This document shows positions 44,324 to 54,402 of a DNA stretch of 64,000 bases, piece after piece. A program made the position numbers and the translations under genes. Source of the DNA: Pedobacter africanus. GTDB taxonomy: Bacteria; Bacteroidota; Bacteroidia; Sphingobacteriales; Sphingobacteriaceae. Numbering within the stretch: the first letter of the stretch is position 1; every line of letters starts with the position of its first letter. The notes beneath the pieces were generated by a model. It did not search any database and was not told where the DNA came from. It was given only the letters and a program-made list of their open reading frames with translations. The stretch covers positions 806,001 through 870,000 of the forward strand of contig NZ_FWXT01000001.1 of NCBI RefSeq assembly GCF_900176535.1, in the 5' to 3' direction.

Positions 44324-46096
44324 ATGAGAGAATTTTTTAAGTATGTTTTTGCAACAGTTGTTGGCGTAGTCATTTCACTGGTGTTACTTTTTGTGTTTTT
44401 TATCGTGCTCATTGTGGGTATCGTAAAGTCCTCATTAAAAGAGGACAAGGTTAGCATCAGCAGCAATTCTGTCCTGTACCTTAACCTGGACCAGGTGATC
44501 ACAGAACGTACCCCAGACGATCCGCTTTCTAAACTTCCTATAATTGGCTCAGATGAAGACAAAAGCATTGGTTTTAACGATGTGATCCGTGCTTTGCGTG
44601 CTGCTAAAACAGACAACAACATCAAGTGTGCCTACATTAGTGTAACCTCGCCCCAGGCAGGCTTTGCCACTATGCGTGAAATACGGGATGCACTGCTGGA
44701 TTTCAAAACCAGCAAAAAGAAAATCATAGCCTATAGCGAGGTGTATACCCAGGGCGCTTATTACCTGGCTTCTGCTGCTGATAAAGTTTATCTTAACCCT
44801 GAAGGTGCATTGGAGTTTAAAGGACTGAAATCTGAAACCATGTTCTTTAAAGGCGCATTGGATAAACTGGGCATTGAAGCCCAGATTGTAAGGGTAGGTA
44901 ATTATAAAAGTGCTGTTGAACCCTTCTTTGCTGATAAGATGAGCGATAAGAACCGCGAACAGGTAACCGTTTACCTGCAGGGGTTATACCAGACCTTCCT
45001 GGATGGCATTGCCAAAAGCAGGAACATCAGTGCCGAAACCTTAAACCAGATTGCCGATAATTATAAAATACAGCAGCCTAAGGATGCGCTGGATTATAAA
45101 ATGGTGGATGCACTCAAATACAAGGACGACATCATTGAAGAATTGAAAACGCTGAGCGGAAAAGATAAAAAACGTAACCTGAGCACCGTTACAATTAATG
45201 CTTATGCCAGAAATATCGTTAAAAATGCAGGCAGCACATCAGACAATAAGGTTGCCGTAATTTATGCCAATGGCGATATTACCGGCGGGGAAGGTTCGGA
45301 TGAACAGATTGGCTCTGAACGCATTTCCAGAACCATCCGGAAAGCCCGCCTGGACGACAACATCAAAGCCATTGTTTTAAGGGTAAATTCGCCAGGCGGC
45401 AGTGCACTGGCTTCAGACGTGATCTGGAGGGAAATTGTGCTAGCTAAAAAAGTTAAGCCTGTTATAGCCTCTTTTGGTGATGTAGCAGCCTCTGGCGGTT
45501 ATTATATTGCCTGCGCTGCAGATTCTATTATCGTTCAGCCCAATACCATAACCGGATCTATTGGTGTATTCGGGGTGATCCCTAACTTCCAGAAACTTTT
45601 CAATGAGAAGCTGGGTATTACCTTTGATGGTGTAAAGACAGGTAAATATGCAGATATCATGAGTACCGACCGGCCAATGACACCTGGTGAAAGACTGATT
45701 GTACAAAACGATGTAAACCGTGTATACGACAGTTTCCTTACCCGTGTGGCCGATGGCCGAAAAAGAACCAAAACCTATATCGACAGCATTGCCGGTGGCC
45801 GGGTTTGGGTGGGTACCGACGCGGTTAGAATTGGTTTGGCCGACAGAACCGGCAACTTTAACGATGCCATCCTTGCTGCCGCTAAAAAAGCCAAAATAAA
45901 AGACTACCAGGTGGTTGAATATCCTGAAATGCTCGACCCTTTTAAATCCCTGATGGAAGGTACTACAGATAAGGTAAGAGCGTATTATACCAAACAGGAA
46001 CTGGGTGCAAATTATCCCATTTATCAGCAATTGAAATCGGCCTTATCGAGATCCGGAATACAAACCAGGATGCCTTTTGACATTAAAATACAATAA
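44324..46096 (+). CDS. sppA: signal peptide peptidase SppA, long form
   Basis: The 590-residue protein has an N-terminal membrane helix (about 7-35) and two ClpP-like repeats. The first contains the likely general-base Lys (GNYKSAVEP, about residue 193) and the second the nucleophilic Ser (AASGGYYIACAAD, about 388), the spacing of the 67K form. It degrades cleaved signal peptides in the membrane. The gene is divergent from folK and 17 bp upstream of the PolX-like gene. Confidence 0.93.
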   Translation: MREFFKYVFATVVGVVISLVLLFVFFIVLIVGIVKSSLKEDKVSISSNSVLYLNLDQVITERTPDDPLSKLPIIGSDEDKSIGFNDVIRALRAAKTDNNIKCAYISVTSPQAGFATMREIRDALLDFKTSKKKIIAYSEVYTQGAYYLASAADKVYLNPEGALEFKGLKSETMFFKGALDKLGIEAQIVRVGNYKSAVEPFFADKMSDKNREQVTVYLQGLYQTFLDGIAKSRNISAETLNQIADNYKIQQPKDALDYKMVDALKYKDDIIEELKTLSGKDKKRNLSTVTINAYARNIVKNAGSTSDNKVAVIYANGDITGGEGSDEQIGSERISRTIRKARLDDNIKAIVLRVNSPGGSALASDVIWREIVLAKKVKPVIASFGDVAASGGYYIACAADSIIVQPNTITGSIGVFGVIPNFQKLFNEKLGITFDGVKTGKYADIMSTDRPMTPGERLIVQNDVNRVYDSFLTRVADGRKRTKTYIDSIAGGRVWVGTDAVRIGLADRTGNFNDAILAAAKKAKIKDYQVVEYPEMLDPFKSLMEGTTDKVRAYYTKQELGANYPIYQQLKSALSRSGIQTRMPFDIKIQ

Positions 46097-46113
46097 CCCA
46101 TTCCCAAAGTAAA

Positions 46114-47790
46114 ATGGAGAACAAAACCATCGCACGTACACTGCGGCTGCTTTCGCAATTGATGGAGCTGCACAACGAAAATCAGTTTAAGATCAAATCA
46201 GTAGCAAATGCTGCTTTCAAAGTGGACAAACTGCCCTATGCGGTTAAAGGAAAGACACTGGAAGAGATTGCCCAGATCGATGGATTGGGCAAAAGTATCT
46301 CTGCAAAGGTTTGGGAACTGCTCGAAACCGGATCAATGGCCGAGCTTCAGGCCATACTGGCCGAAACCCCGGAAGGCATTGTAGAGATGCTTGGCATTAA
46401 AGGAATAGGACCTAAAAAGATAGCCGTGATCTGGAAAGACCTGGGTATAGAGAATATAGGTGAACTCTATTATGCCTGCAATGAAAACAGGCTGATTGAA
46501 GCCAAAGGCTTTGGTCTTAAAACCCAGGAAGAGATCAAAAAGATCATCGAATTTAAAATGGCCGCACAGGGTAAGTTCCTGTATGCGCAAACAGAAAGCC
46601 TGGTTAATACGCTCTATGCCGACCTTGCTGTTTGGCTAAACACCGTTAGTGGCGAACCACTGTTGGGTATAGGAGGTGATTACAGGCGCTGCGCAGAGAT
46701 CATTGAAGAAATTGAACTGCTTATCGGTGCAGAAGACCTGGATGAATTGCAAGAAAAAATAACTGCATTTGCCCCGCTTACTTTTGAGCCTCAGACAGAA
46801 GGATACTACCTTGCAGATAGCCCCTTTGGCTTAAAAATAAAACTTTACATCGTTCAAAAAGCCGATTTCTACCTGAATTGGTTTAAACTCACCGGTAATG
46901 CACAACATGTAAATATAGTACTCGAACTGGCCGGAACCGGACCTTTTACCTCCGAAAATGAGATCTACCAGAAAGCAGGCCTGGCTTTTGTTGAGCCCGA
47001 ACTGAGGGAGGGCCTGAACGAGATCCAGCTGGCAAAAGAAAATAAGCTCCCGGTACTGATCACAGATGCTGACCTGAAAGGCAGTCTGCACAACCACTCT
47101 ACATGGAGCGATGGTGTGCATACCCTTGAAGAAATGGCTGTTTACTGTAAAGATAACCTCAAGCTGGAATACCTTGGCATATGCGACCACTCCAGGTCCG
47201 CATTTTATGCCAACGGATTAAATGAGCAGCGTGTATATGCGCAACACCAGGAAATCGATGCCCTGAATGCAAAACTTGCCCCCTTCCGTATACTTAAGGG
47301 GATAGAAAGCGATATTCTCAATGATGGATCGCTGGATTACAGCGATGATATCCTTAAAACATTTGACTTTGTGGTGGCGTCGGTACACAGTAACTTAAGG
47401 ATGGACGAAGAAAAAGCCACTGCAAGACTGATCAAAGCTATTGAAAATCCTTTTACAACAATACTGGGGCATCCTACCGGAAGACTATTGCTGAGTAGAA
47501 AGGGCTATCCAATAGATTATGCCAAAGTAATTGACGCCTGCGCTGCCAACCATGTGGTCATAGAAATCAATGCTAACCCATTGCGGCTGGACCTGGATTG
47601 GCGCTGGCACCGTTACGCCCTGGAAAAAGGTGTATTGCTTTCCATAAACCCTGATGCCCATAGAAAAGAAGGATTCCATGATATGCATTACGGTGTTTTG
47701 ATTGGCAGAAAGGGAGGATTAACAGCAAAACAGTGTTTAAATAGTTTTTCATTACAAGATATCACGCAATACCTCGGCAATAAAAAATAG
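46114..47790 (+). CDS. PolX-like protein with intact PHP nuclease and degenerate polymerase site
   Basis: The 558-residue protein has the PolX layout: a helix-hairpin-helix region (TPEGIVEMLGIKGIGPKKIA, about 84-103), a palm region, and a C-terminal PHP domain (from about 328). In the palm, the place of the GSxRR...GDID catalytic Asp motif reads GDYRRCAEIIEEIEL, and the third Asp position (normally in a vDlr block) reads KIKLYIV. In the PHP domain the metal ligands look complete (HNHSTWSDG, CDHSR, GIESDI, GHPTGR, NPDAH). It likely acts as a nuclease in repair rather than as a polymerase. Confidence 0.82.
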   Translation: MENKTIARTLRLLSQLMELHNENQFKIKSVANAAFKVDKLPYAVKGKTLEEIAQIDGLGKSISAKVWELLETGSMAELQAILAETPEGIVEMLGIKGIGPKKIAVIWKDLGIENIGELYYACNENRLIEAKGFGLKTQEEIKKIIEFKMAAQGKFLYAQTESLVNTLYADLAVWLNTVSGEPLLGIGGDYRRCAEIIEEIELLIGAEDLDELQEKITAFAPLTFEPQTEGYYLADSPFGLKIKLYIVQKADFYLNWFKLTGNAQHVNIVLELAGTGPFTSENEIYQKAGLAFVEPELREGLNEIQLAKENKLPVLITDADLKGSLHNHSTWSDGVHTLEEMAVYCKDNLKLEYLGICDHSRSAFYANGLNEQRVYAQHQEIDALNAKLAPFRILKGIESDILNDGSLDYSDDILKTFDFVVASVHSNLRMDEEKATARLIKAIENPFTTILGHPTGRLLLSRKGYPIDYAKVIDACAANHVVIEINANPLRLDLDWRWHRYALEKGVLLSINPDAHRKEGFHDMHYGVLIGRKGGLTAKQCLNSFSLQDITQYLGNKK

Positions 47791-47809
47791 TTATCCTTAC
47801 CTTTGAGCT

Positions 47810-48418
47810 ATGATTAGTAAGCTTTGCAATAAAATATTCGAAGAGGCCATTAAAGATTATCACATCCACAATAATATAGATCAGCCCATTGAAAATCCTT
47901 ATCCGACAACCAAAATAGAACATCTGCTTTATTTAAAATGCTGGATTGATACCGTTCAATGGCACATGGAAGATGTGGTCCGCAATCCTGAAATTAACCC
48001 TGTTGAAGGGCTGCAATGGAAAAGACGTATAGATGCCTCCAATCAGGAAAGAACTGATGTAGTTGAATATATTGACAGTTATTTTCTGGAAGAATATAAA
48101 CACATTCAACCCAAAGCCAATGCCAGGATTAATTCTGAAAGTCCGGCCTGGGTTGTAGACAGGCTATCTATTCTTGCTTTAAAAGTCTACCACATGAAAG
48201 AAGAAACAGTTCGTGCAGATGCTACAGAAGAACACAGAGAACTTTGCACACAAAAGCTCAATATCCTGTTAAACCAGCAAACAGATTTGTCAACCAGCCT
48301 GGATGAACTGATACAGGACATTGAAAATGGATCTAAATACATGAAAGTCTACAAACAGATGAAAATGTATAATGACCCCAACCTTAACCCTGTTCTTTAT
48401 AACCCAAATAATGGATGA
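47810..48418 (+). CDS. DUF4254 domain protein
   Basis: This 202-residue protein reads as a DUF4254 member (LKCWIDTVQWHMEDVVRNPEINP, RRIDASNQERTDVVEYID). The family sits next to lipopolysaccharide glycosyltransferases in Bacteroidota, as here, where the following GT9 gene overlaps its stop by four bases. It is soluble and helical. Its molecular role is not known. Confidence 0.82.
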   Translation: MISKLCNKIFEEAIKDYHIHNNIDQPIENPYPTTKIEHLLYLKCWIDTVQWHMEDVVRNPEINPVEGLQWKRRIDASNQERTDVVEYIDSYFLEEYKHIQPKANARINSESPAWVVDRLSILALKVYHMKEETVRADATEEHRELCTQKLNILLNQQTDLSTSLDELIQDIENGSKYMKVYKQMKMYNDPNLNPVLYNPNNG

Positions 48419-49455
48419 CAGGTAGCGGCAAAATACTGGTGATCCGTTTCTCAGCAATGGGAGATGTAGCCATGACAGCACCTGTATTACGCGAATTTAC
48501 ACGTAACTACCCGGAAATAGAGTTTTTGGTAGTAAGCCGCGCGATGTTCAAACCTTTTTTTGAGAATATTCCTAACCTGATCTTCTATCCATTTGAACCT
48601 AAAAAAAAGCATAAGGGCTTGCTTGGACTGGTTAGATTGTTTATTACACTTAGAAAGCAGCACATCACCGCAGTTGCCGATTTGCACAACAATCTTCGGA
48701 GTAAAGTGCTTTCCTTCCTTTTTTTTCTGACGGGTATAAAAATAGCCACACTAGATAAAGGCAGGAATGAAAAAAAACAACTTACCCGGAAAAAGGATAA
48801 ATTACTCAGGCCACTAAAACTTACCGTAGTTCGTTATGCAGAGGTATTCAATGCCCTCGGTTACCCATTTGAGCTAAAGAACCAGCTCACCTCGCCCCTT
48901 GCTGAACCTTTAAACGCAGAGGCCTTCTCTTTTATCCCCTATCCAAAAACAAAAAAGTGGATCGGGGTTAGCCCTTTTGCGCAGCATCAGCAAAAAGTTT
49001 ATCCGCTGCAAAAAATGGAAATTGTACTGATGGCCCTGGCTGGTTCAGGACATCAGCTTTTTATATTTGGTGGTTCAGAAGCCGAAAAAGAAATTGCCTG
49101 TCAATGGGAACAGAAACACGCAAACATCACTTCAGCAGTTAAAAAGCTCAACCTTGAGGATGAACTGAAACTCATTTCAAACCTCGATATCATGTTAAGC
49201 ATGGACTCCTCAGGTATGCACCTTGCTTCCTTAAAAAATATCCCTGTTGTTTCCGTATGGGGTGCTACGCATCCTTATGCTGGTTTTCTAGGCTATGGAC
49301 AGTCTGAAAAGAATGCAGTACAAATAGATTTATACTGCAGACCCTGCTCCGTATATGGAAACAGACCCTGTTATCGCGGCGATTTTGCCTGCATGAACAA
49401 TTTATCTGAATCAAATGTTATACAAACTGTATTAAATAAGCTTAGCGATGCCTAA
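48415..49455 (+). CDS. glycosyltransferase family 9 (heptosyltransferase-like)
   Basis: The 346-residue protein matches the GT9 pattern: ILVIRFSAMGDVAMTAPVL at the N-terminus, a first Rossmann-like domain, and the nucleotide-sugar part (LKLISNLDIMLSMDSSGMHLAS, PVVSVWGATHPYAGFLG). It probably adds a heptose-like sugar to the lipopolysaccharide core. It is coupled to DUF4254 upstream (ATGA overlap) and overlaps the SixA-like gene by eight bases downstream. Confidence 0.88.
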   Translation: MTGSGKILVIRFSAMGDVAMTAPVLREFTRNYPEIEFLVVSRAMFKPFFENIPNLIFYPFEPKKKHKGLLGLVRLFITLRKQHITAVADLHNNLRSKVLSFLFFLTGIKIATLDKGRNEKKQLTRKKDKLLRPLKLTVVRYAEVFNALGYPFELKNQLTSPLAEPLNAEAFSFIPYPKTKKWIGVSPFAQHQQKVYPLQKMEIVLMALAGSGHQLFIFGGSEAEKEIACQWEQKHANITSAVKKLNLEDELKLISNLDIMLSMDSSGMHLASLKNIPVVSVWGATHPYAGFLGYGQSEKNAVQIDLYCRPCSVYGNRPCYRGDFACMNNLSESNVIQTVLNKLSDA

Positions 49456-49951
49456 AAAACTACTATTGGTCAGACATGGAAAATCAGAATGGGGAAATGT
49501 ACATCTGGCCGACTTTGACAGACCATTAAACCCCAGAGGGCATAGAAATGCGCCGGAAATGGCAGCAAGGCTGCTGCAAAAAGGCCTGGTCCCTCAGCTT
49601 ATGGTGAGCAGTCCTGCCGTAAGGGCCATCAGCACAGCCAGACATTTTGTTCAGGCCTGGAAAAAATCAGATGAGCAAATCATGGAGGAAGCATCAATTT
49701 ACGAGGCGAACGTCAGGACCTTATTAAAGGTCATTAATAACTTTGACAATAAGTTCGGCTATGTTGCTGTTTTCGGGCATAACCCTGGCTTTACAGATTT
49801 GGCCAATTACCTGAGTGATGCCAATATCTACAACATCCCCACCTGTGGAACTGTGCTGATCGAATTTCCATTTGAAGACTGGAAACTGGTAAGCCACCAG
49901 ACGGGCAGGTTGCTCCAGTTTGACTATCCCAAAAGTATCAACGACGATTAG
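49448..49951 (+). CDS. SixA-like histidine phosphatase
   Basis: The 167-residue protein has the phosphohistidine motif LLLVRHGKSEWGN at residues 5-17 and the second His in VFGHNPGFTDLANY (about 101), as in SixA-type phosphatases that remove phosphate from His phosphotransfer proteins. A sugar- or metabolite-phosphatase role is also possible. The 3' end overlaps the convergent AMP nucleosidase gene by four bases. Confidence 0.88.
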   Translation: MPKKLLLVRHGKSEWGNVHLADFDRPLNPRGHRNAPEMAARLLQKGLVPQLMVSSPAVRAISTARHFVQAWKKSDEQIMEEASIYEANVRTLLKVINNFDNKFGYVAVFGHNPGFTDLANYLSDANIYNIPTCGTVLIEFPFEDWKLVSHQTGRLLQFDYPKSINDD

Positions 49952-50811
49952 AAATGCAGGTGCTTAACGGTAAGCCCGTTATTGATCAGCTGTTTTAAAG
50001 AATCAATTCCAATCCTAAGGTGTGTTTCTACATAGGTAGAAGTTACATTGCTGTCACTTTCAGTAGTCTTAACCCCCTCAGGGATCATCGGCTGATCAGA
50101 TACCAGCAACAAAGCACCGGTAGGTATTTTATTTGCAAATCCGGTTGTAAATATGGTTGCCGTTTCCATATCTACAGCCATTGCCCTCAAAGTTTTAAGG
50201 TATTTCTTAAAGTTCTTGTCGTGCTCCCATACCCTGCGGTTAGTCGTATAACAGGTTCCGGTCCAATAATCCCTGGAGTGGTCGCGTATGGTAGTGGAAA
50301 TGGCCTTTTGCAAAGCAAAAGCAGGTAAAGCAGGGACTTCAGGAGGCAGGTAGTCATTAGATGTACCCTCTCCTCTGATTGCTGCAATAGGCAGGATCAG
50401 GTCGCCCAATTGATTTTTCTTCTTCAATCCACCGCATTTACCCAAAAACAGCACAGCTTTTGGATGTATCGCTGTAAGCAAGTCCATCATAGTAGCAGCC
50501 ATCGGACTTCCCATTCCGAAATTGATGATGGTGATACCATTTGCAGTAACGCTCTGCATCGGCTTATCCAACCCCATGACAGGTGCATTGTCATTCCATT
50601 CAGAAAACATCTGAACGTATTTGCTGAAATTCGTCAGCAATATATACTGTCCAAACTCCTCCAGCGGCCTTCCGGTATATCGCGGCAGCCAATTCTGCAC
50701 AATATCTTCTTTTGATTTCAAACCCGCTTTTACAGGAGATTCAACTTCTTTTACACGCTTTGTCTTTGCCGATTTACTTTCTTCTTTTTTTACATCTTTT
50801 TCTTCGTTCAT
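49948..50811 (-). CDS. amn: AMP nucleosidase
   Basis: From the ATG at 50811 the protein has 287 residues; a GAAAGGAG ribosome binding site just upstream supports this start over the ATG five codons earlier. It starts with a Lys/Glu-rich tail of about 30 residues and then the nucleoside phosphorylase fold (INFGMGSPMAATMMDLL, FLGKCGGLK, MAVDMETATIFTTGF). It splits AMP into adenine and ribose 5-phosphate. The size matches the short type found in Bacteroidota. Confidence 0.9.
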   Translation of the reverse strand: MNEEKDVKKEESKSAKTKRVKEVESPVKAGLKSKEDIVQNWLPRYTGRPLEEFGQYILLTNFSKYVQMFSEWNDNAPVMGLDKPMQSVTANGITIINFGMGSPMAATMMDLLTAIHPKAVLFLGKCGGLKKKNQLGDLILPIAAIRGEGTSNDYLPPEVPALPAFALQKAISTTIRDHSRDYWTGTCYTTNRRVWEHDKNFKKYLKTLRAMAVDMETATIFTTGFANKIPTGALLLVSDQPMIPEGVKTTESDSNVTSTYVETHLRIGIDSLKQLINNGLTVKHLHF

Positions 50812-50836
50812 ATGTTCTCCTTTCAAAATAACAAGT

Positions 50837-50866
50837 TAAAAAAAAATCCCCGGTAAACCGGGGATT
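50837..50866 (-). terminator. Rho-independent terminator of clpX
   Basis: On the minus strand AATCCCCGG and CCGGGGATT form a 9-bp stem with a TTTA loop, followed by a run of eight or nine T. It begins six bases after the clpX stop and separates clpX from amn. Confidence 0.85.
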
Positions 50867-50871
50867 AAATT

Positions 50872-52113
50872 CTAGGCAGCTTTCAGCTTTTTAAAGTCGG
50901 CCTTTTCAAATTTCTCCACCGCATAATCGAGCGTAATACTCAGTTCCTTGACACTCGCATCCGAGGGAATCTCAAACATTGCATCCAGCATAATGGCCTC
51001 ACAAATGGAGCGCAGTCCTCGTGCACCGAGTTTATATTCCATCGCTTTATCTACAATAAAATCCAGCACCTCTTCTTCAAACGTAAGCTTAACATTTTCC
51101 AGTTCAAATAACTTCACGTACTGACGTACAAGTGAGTTTTTAGGTTCTGTAAGAATATTACGCAGCGCCTGCTTATCCAGCGGGTTCAGGTGCGTTAAAA
51201 CAGGTACACGACCAATCAGTTCCGGTATCAGTCCAAAGGACTTCAAATCCTGTGGTGTAATGTATTTATACAGGTTTTTAAGATCCAGTTCTGCATCTTC
51301 CTTTTTTACCTTATAACCTACCGCCTGAGTACGCAGCCTATTCGCTATTTTGCGCTCAATGCCATCAAAAGCACCGCCGCAAATGAACAGGATGTTGTTC
51401 GTGTTTACAGGGATCATTTTCTGGTCCGGATGCTTACGTCCACCTTGCGGCGGCACGTTTACAATAGTACCCTCCAATATCTTCAACAGGGCCTGCTGCA
51501 CACCTTCACCAGAAACATCCCGGGTAATGGAAGGATTATCGCTCTTGCGGGCAACTTTATCTACCTCATCAATGTATACAATTCCGCGCTCAGCAGAAGC
51601 AACATCGTAATCAGCAGCTTGCAACAAACGCGTAAGTATACTCTCCACATCCTCCCCTACATAACCCGCTTCGGTAAGTACCGTTGCATCACAGATACAG
51701 AAAGGCACATGAAGGATTTTGGCAATAGTTTTTGCCAATAAGGTTTTACCTGTTCCTGTTTCACCTACCAGCATGATATTCGATTTTTCAATCTCGACTT
51801 CATCTGCTTTGTCCACCTTCTGACTCAATCTTTTGTAGTGGTTGTATACAGCAACAGAAAGCACTTTTTTGGCATCATCCTGACCAATAACATACTGATC
51901 GATATGCGCTTTAATCTCCAATGGCTTCAATAAAGTAATTGAAGTATCCAATGGTTTCGATTTCTTGCTCCCAAGCTCCTGCACCAGTAGCTGATTGGCC
52001 TGGGTCACACATTTATCACAGATAAATGCATCCAGTCCTTCGATAAGCATTAAGGTATCCTGCTTACCAGAGCCACAAAAAGAGCAACGGGATTCTTTAC
52101 TTTGTTTTGCCAT
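50872..52113 (-). CDS. clpX: ATP-dependent Clp protease ATP-binding subunit ClpX
   Basis: The 413-residue protein has an N-terminal zinc-binding domain (CSFCGSGKQ, then CDKC), Walker A GETGTGKT (about 118-125), Walker B GIVYIDEVDK, and the C-terminal domain of AAA+ unfoldases (ELIGRVPVLTHLNPL). It recognises tagged proteins and feeds them to ClpP. The gene follows clpP by three bases. Confidence 0.97.
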   Translation of the reverse strand: MAKQSKESRCSFCGSGKQDTLMLIEGLDAFICDKCVTQANQLLVQELGSKKSKPLDTSITLLKPLEIKAHIDQYVIGQDDAKKVLSVAVYNHYKRLSQKVDKADEVEIEKSNIMLVGETGTGKTLLAKTIAKILHVPFCICDATVLTEAGYVGEDVESILTRLLQAADYDVASAERGIVYIDEVDKVARKSDNPSITRDVSGEGVQQALLKILEGTIVNVPPQGGRKHPDQKMIPVNTNNILFICGGAFDGIERKIANRLRTQAVGYKVKKEDAELDLKNLYKYITPQDLKSFGLIPELIGRVPVLTHLNPLDKQALRNILTEPKNSLVRQYVKLFELENVKLTFEEEVLDFIVDKAMEYKLGARGLRSICEAIMLDAMFEIPSDASVKELSITLDYAVEKFEKADFKKLKAA

Positions 52114-52116
52114 TTT

Positions 52117-52809
52117 TTAGTCTTTATTGCTAGCACCTAGCACCTCATCAATCATTCCGAAGCTCTTTGCTTCGTCGGCTTTCATCCAATAATCGCGGTC
52201 TGAAGCCTTTTCTACCCATTCGTAGCTTTGTCCGGAATGGTTAGAAATAATATCGTACAATTCTTTTTTCAGTTTCAGCATCTCTCTCAGGTTGATCTCC
52301 ATATCTGAGGCTACACCCTGGGCACCACCCGAAGGCTGGTGTATCATCACACGTGAATGTGGCAAAGCTGCACGCTTACCTTTGGCACCAGCAACCAGTA
52401 ATACCGCACCCATTGAGGCAGCCATACCGGTACAGATGGTAGCTACGTCAGGCGTAATGTACTGCATGGTATCGTAAATACCTAAACCAGCATATACAGA
52501 TCCTCCCGGCGAGTTGATATAAATCTGGATATCCCTGTTGTTATCTGTAGATTGTAAGAATAACAATTGCGCCTGGATGATATTTGCATTCCCATCATAA
52601 ATTGCATCCCCTAAAAAGATGATGCGATCCATCATCAAACGGGAAAACACGTCCATCTGCGCCACATTTAATTGACGTTCCTCAATGATATAAGGCGTCA
52701 TTGCTTTTGGTGAATTGTTGGTAGCACCGATATAACGATCTACGTTTAAACCATTTATACGGTGATGTTTAACTGCGTATTTTCTAAATTCGTCTTTATC
52801 TATCTTCAT
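52117..52809 (-). CDS. clpP: ATP-dependent Clp protease proteolytic subunit
   Basis: The 230-residue protein has the catalytic Ser in GMAASMGAVLL (about residue 131) and the His in HSRVMIHQPSGG (about 156). It has a longer N-terminus than E. coli ClpP and would be processed. It is the first gene of the clpP-clpX pair. Confidence 0.97.
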   Translation of the reverse strand: MKIDKDEFRKYAVKHHRINGLNVDRYIGATNNSPKAMTPYIIEERQLNVAQMDVFSRLMMDRIIFLGDAIYDGNANIIQAQLLFLQSTDNNRDIQIYINSPGGSVYAGLGIYDTMQYITPDVATICTGMAASMGAVLLVAGAKGKRAALPHSRVMIHQPSGGAQGVASDMEINLREMLKLKKELYDIISNHSGQSYEWVEKASDRDYWMKADEAKSFGMIDEVLGASNKD

Positions 52810-52948
52810 GATTTCTAATTGTTACTTTAATCTTTCTGAAGTCTTGTTTTCTCTTACAACTTCATTTTATCTTTTCTTCACCAATAGTAATAAATCTAAA
52901 TTGGTAATTTATTGTGGTATTGTAAAATTTGAATTCGTTTTTATATAA

Positions 52949-52978
52949 ATAAGGCGGCCTTTTTCAAAGCCGCCTTAT
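52949..52978 (-). terminator. terminator of tig
   Basis: ATAAGGCGGC and GCCGCCTTAT form a 10-bp stem with an 8-10 base loop, followed on the minus strand by a T-rich tail (ATTTATAT). It is about 45 bp after the tig stop. Confidence 0.65.
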
Positions 52979-53019
52979 ACATTTATATGATTAAAAAACT
53001 TTGCTGTAAAGCGCGTTTT

Positions 53020-54366
53020 CTATTTCAATTCTATAAACTTATTATAAGCTATTTCTTTTTGGTCCAAAGTAGCCGCCGACTGGATGTATTCAAAAACCTT
53101 CATGGCTTTAACTTCATCAAAAATACGGTTTGCGTTGTCTTTCTCTTTCAGGAAGGTAGCAGTATACTGCGCTAGTTGATCTTCCGGCATCGGACTAGGG
53201 CTATACATTCTGAACTGTGTATCTAAACGTTGTTTAGCAGTTTGGAACACATCTTCATATTTAATTTCGATGTTGTTGTCCTTGATCAGTTTGTTCTCAA
53301 TCAAAGTCCATTTCAGGTTTTTTGCAAAATCATCATAACCTTCAGCCAATTCCTCATCCGTCAGTTTCTCGTTAGTAGCTTTTAACCACTTACGTAAAAA
53401 CTCATCCGGCAAGTCCATTTTTACACTTTCAATCAGCTTGGTATAAATGTCATTCTGCAATTTACGGTCTGCATCCTGTTTAAACATGCTTTCTATTTCC
53501 TCAGTGATCTTAGTGTTAAAGCCAGCCTCATCTGTCACTACACCTGCACCAAATAATTTATCAAAGAACTCCTGGTTTAAATCAGCCTCTTCCAAACGGT
53601 TTACATTCTTAACCGTTACACGGAATTTAGACTGCAGGTCTTTAGCATCCTCTTCGCTGATGTTTAACAATTTGGCAATGATCACCTCATTCTTATCAAA
53701 AGCTTTCTGAACATCAAGCTCTGCTACGTCATCCTTTTTTAAACCGATTAAAGATTTTAATATCTTTTTATCTGTTACCTGATCTAAACGAACAGATCCG
53801 GTTGATGTAATACCACCTTCAAAAACTGAACCATCTGCCGAAAGTTGTGTTAATTCAGCATAAAGCACATCACCATCTGCCGAAACTTCAGGGTTTGTCA
53901 TTTTGCCATAGCTTTTACGGATATTTTTGATACGTGAGGCCAATGTCTCTGCGTCAGCTTTAACAACATATTGTGTAAACTTGTCTTTTGAAGTTACTGC
54001 AACATCAATAGCCGGAGCAAGCCCCAGTTCATAATCAAACTCAAATTCATCTGTGTAATCCCATTTGAACTCTTTGGTATCATCCATTACAGGAAGTGGC
54101 TGGCCAAGTATCTCAACCTTATTATCTGTAAGGTGCTTGTTTAAAGTTTCACTCAACAAATTATTGATTTCTTCTACCAGGATACTTCTGCCATACATCT
54201 TTTTGATGTGGGCTGCAGGAACCATTCCTTTACGGAAACCTGGAAGGTTTGCTTTTTTAGCTTGTTCCTTTATAGATTTATCAACCTTTTCAGTATAATC
54301 CTCAGGCGAAATCTTAATTTTTACAACTGCATTTAAGTCGTTAATTTTTTCCTGTGTAATGTTCAT
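53020..54366 (-). CDS. tig: trigger factor
   Basis: The 448-residue chaperone starts with a ribosome-binding domain containing GFRKGMVPAAHIKKMYG (about 43-60; FRKG loop). A middle region replaces the FKBP-type domain weakly (KFTQYVVKADAETLA onward), and a helical C-terminal arm region follows. It binds nascent chains at the ribosome exit. The gene is directly downstream of a tRNA-Leu with a terminator in between. Confidence 0.92.
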   Translation of the reverse strand: MNITQEKINDLNAVVKIKISPEDYTEKVDKSIKEQAKKANLPGFRKGMVPAAHIKKMYGRSILVEEINNLLSETLNKHLTDNKVEILGQPLPVMDDTKEFKWDYTDEFEFDYELGLAPAIDVAVTSKDKFTQYVVKADAETLASRIKNIRKSYGKMTNPEVSADGDVLYAELTQLSADGSVFEGGITSTGSVRLDQVTDKKILKSLIGLKKDDVAELDVQKAFDKNEVIIAKLLNISEEDAKDLQSKFRVTVKNVNRLEEADLNQEFFDKLFGAGVVTDEAGFNTKITEEIESMFKQDADRKLQNDIYTKLIESVKMDLPDEFLRKWLKATNEKLTDEELAEGYDDFAKNLKWTLIENKLIKDNNIEIKYEDVFQTAKQRLDTQFRMYSPSPMPEDQLAQYTATFLKEKDNANRIFDEVKAMKVFEYIQSAATLDQKEIAYNKFIELK

Positions 54367-54402
54367 CTTTCTGAATCAATATTTGTGTTAATGTCTTTAT
54401 AT

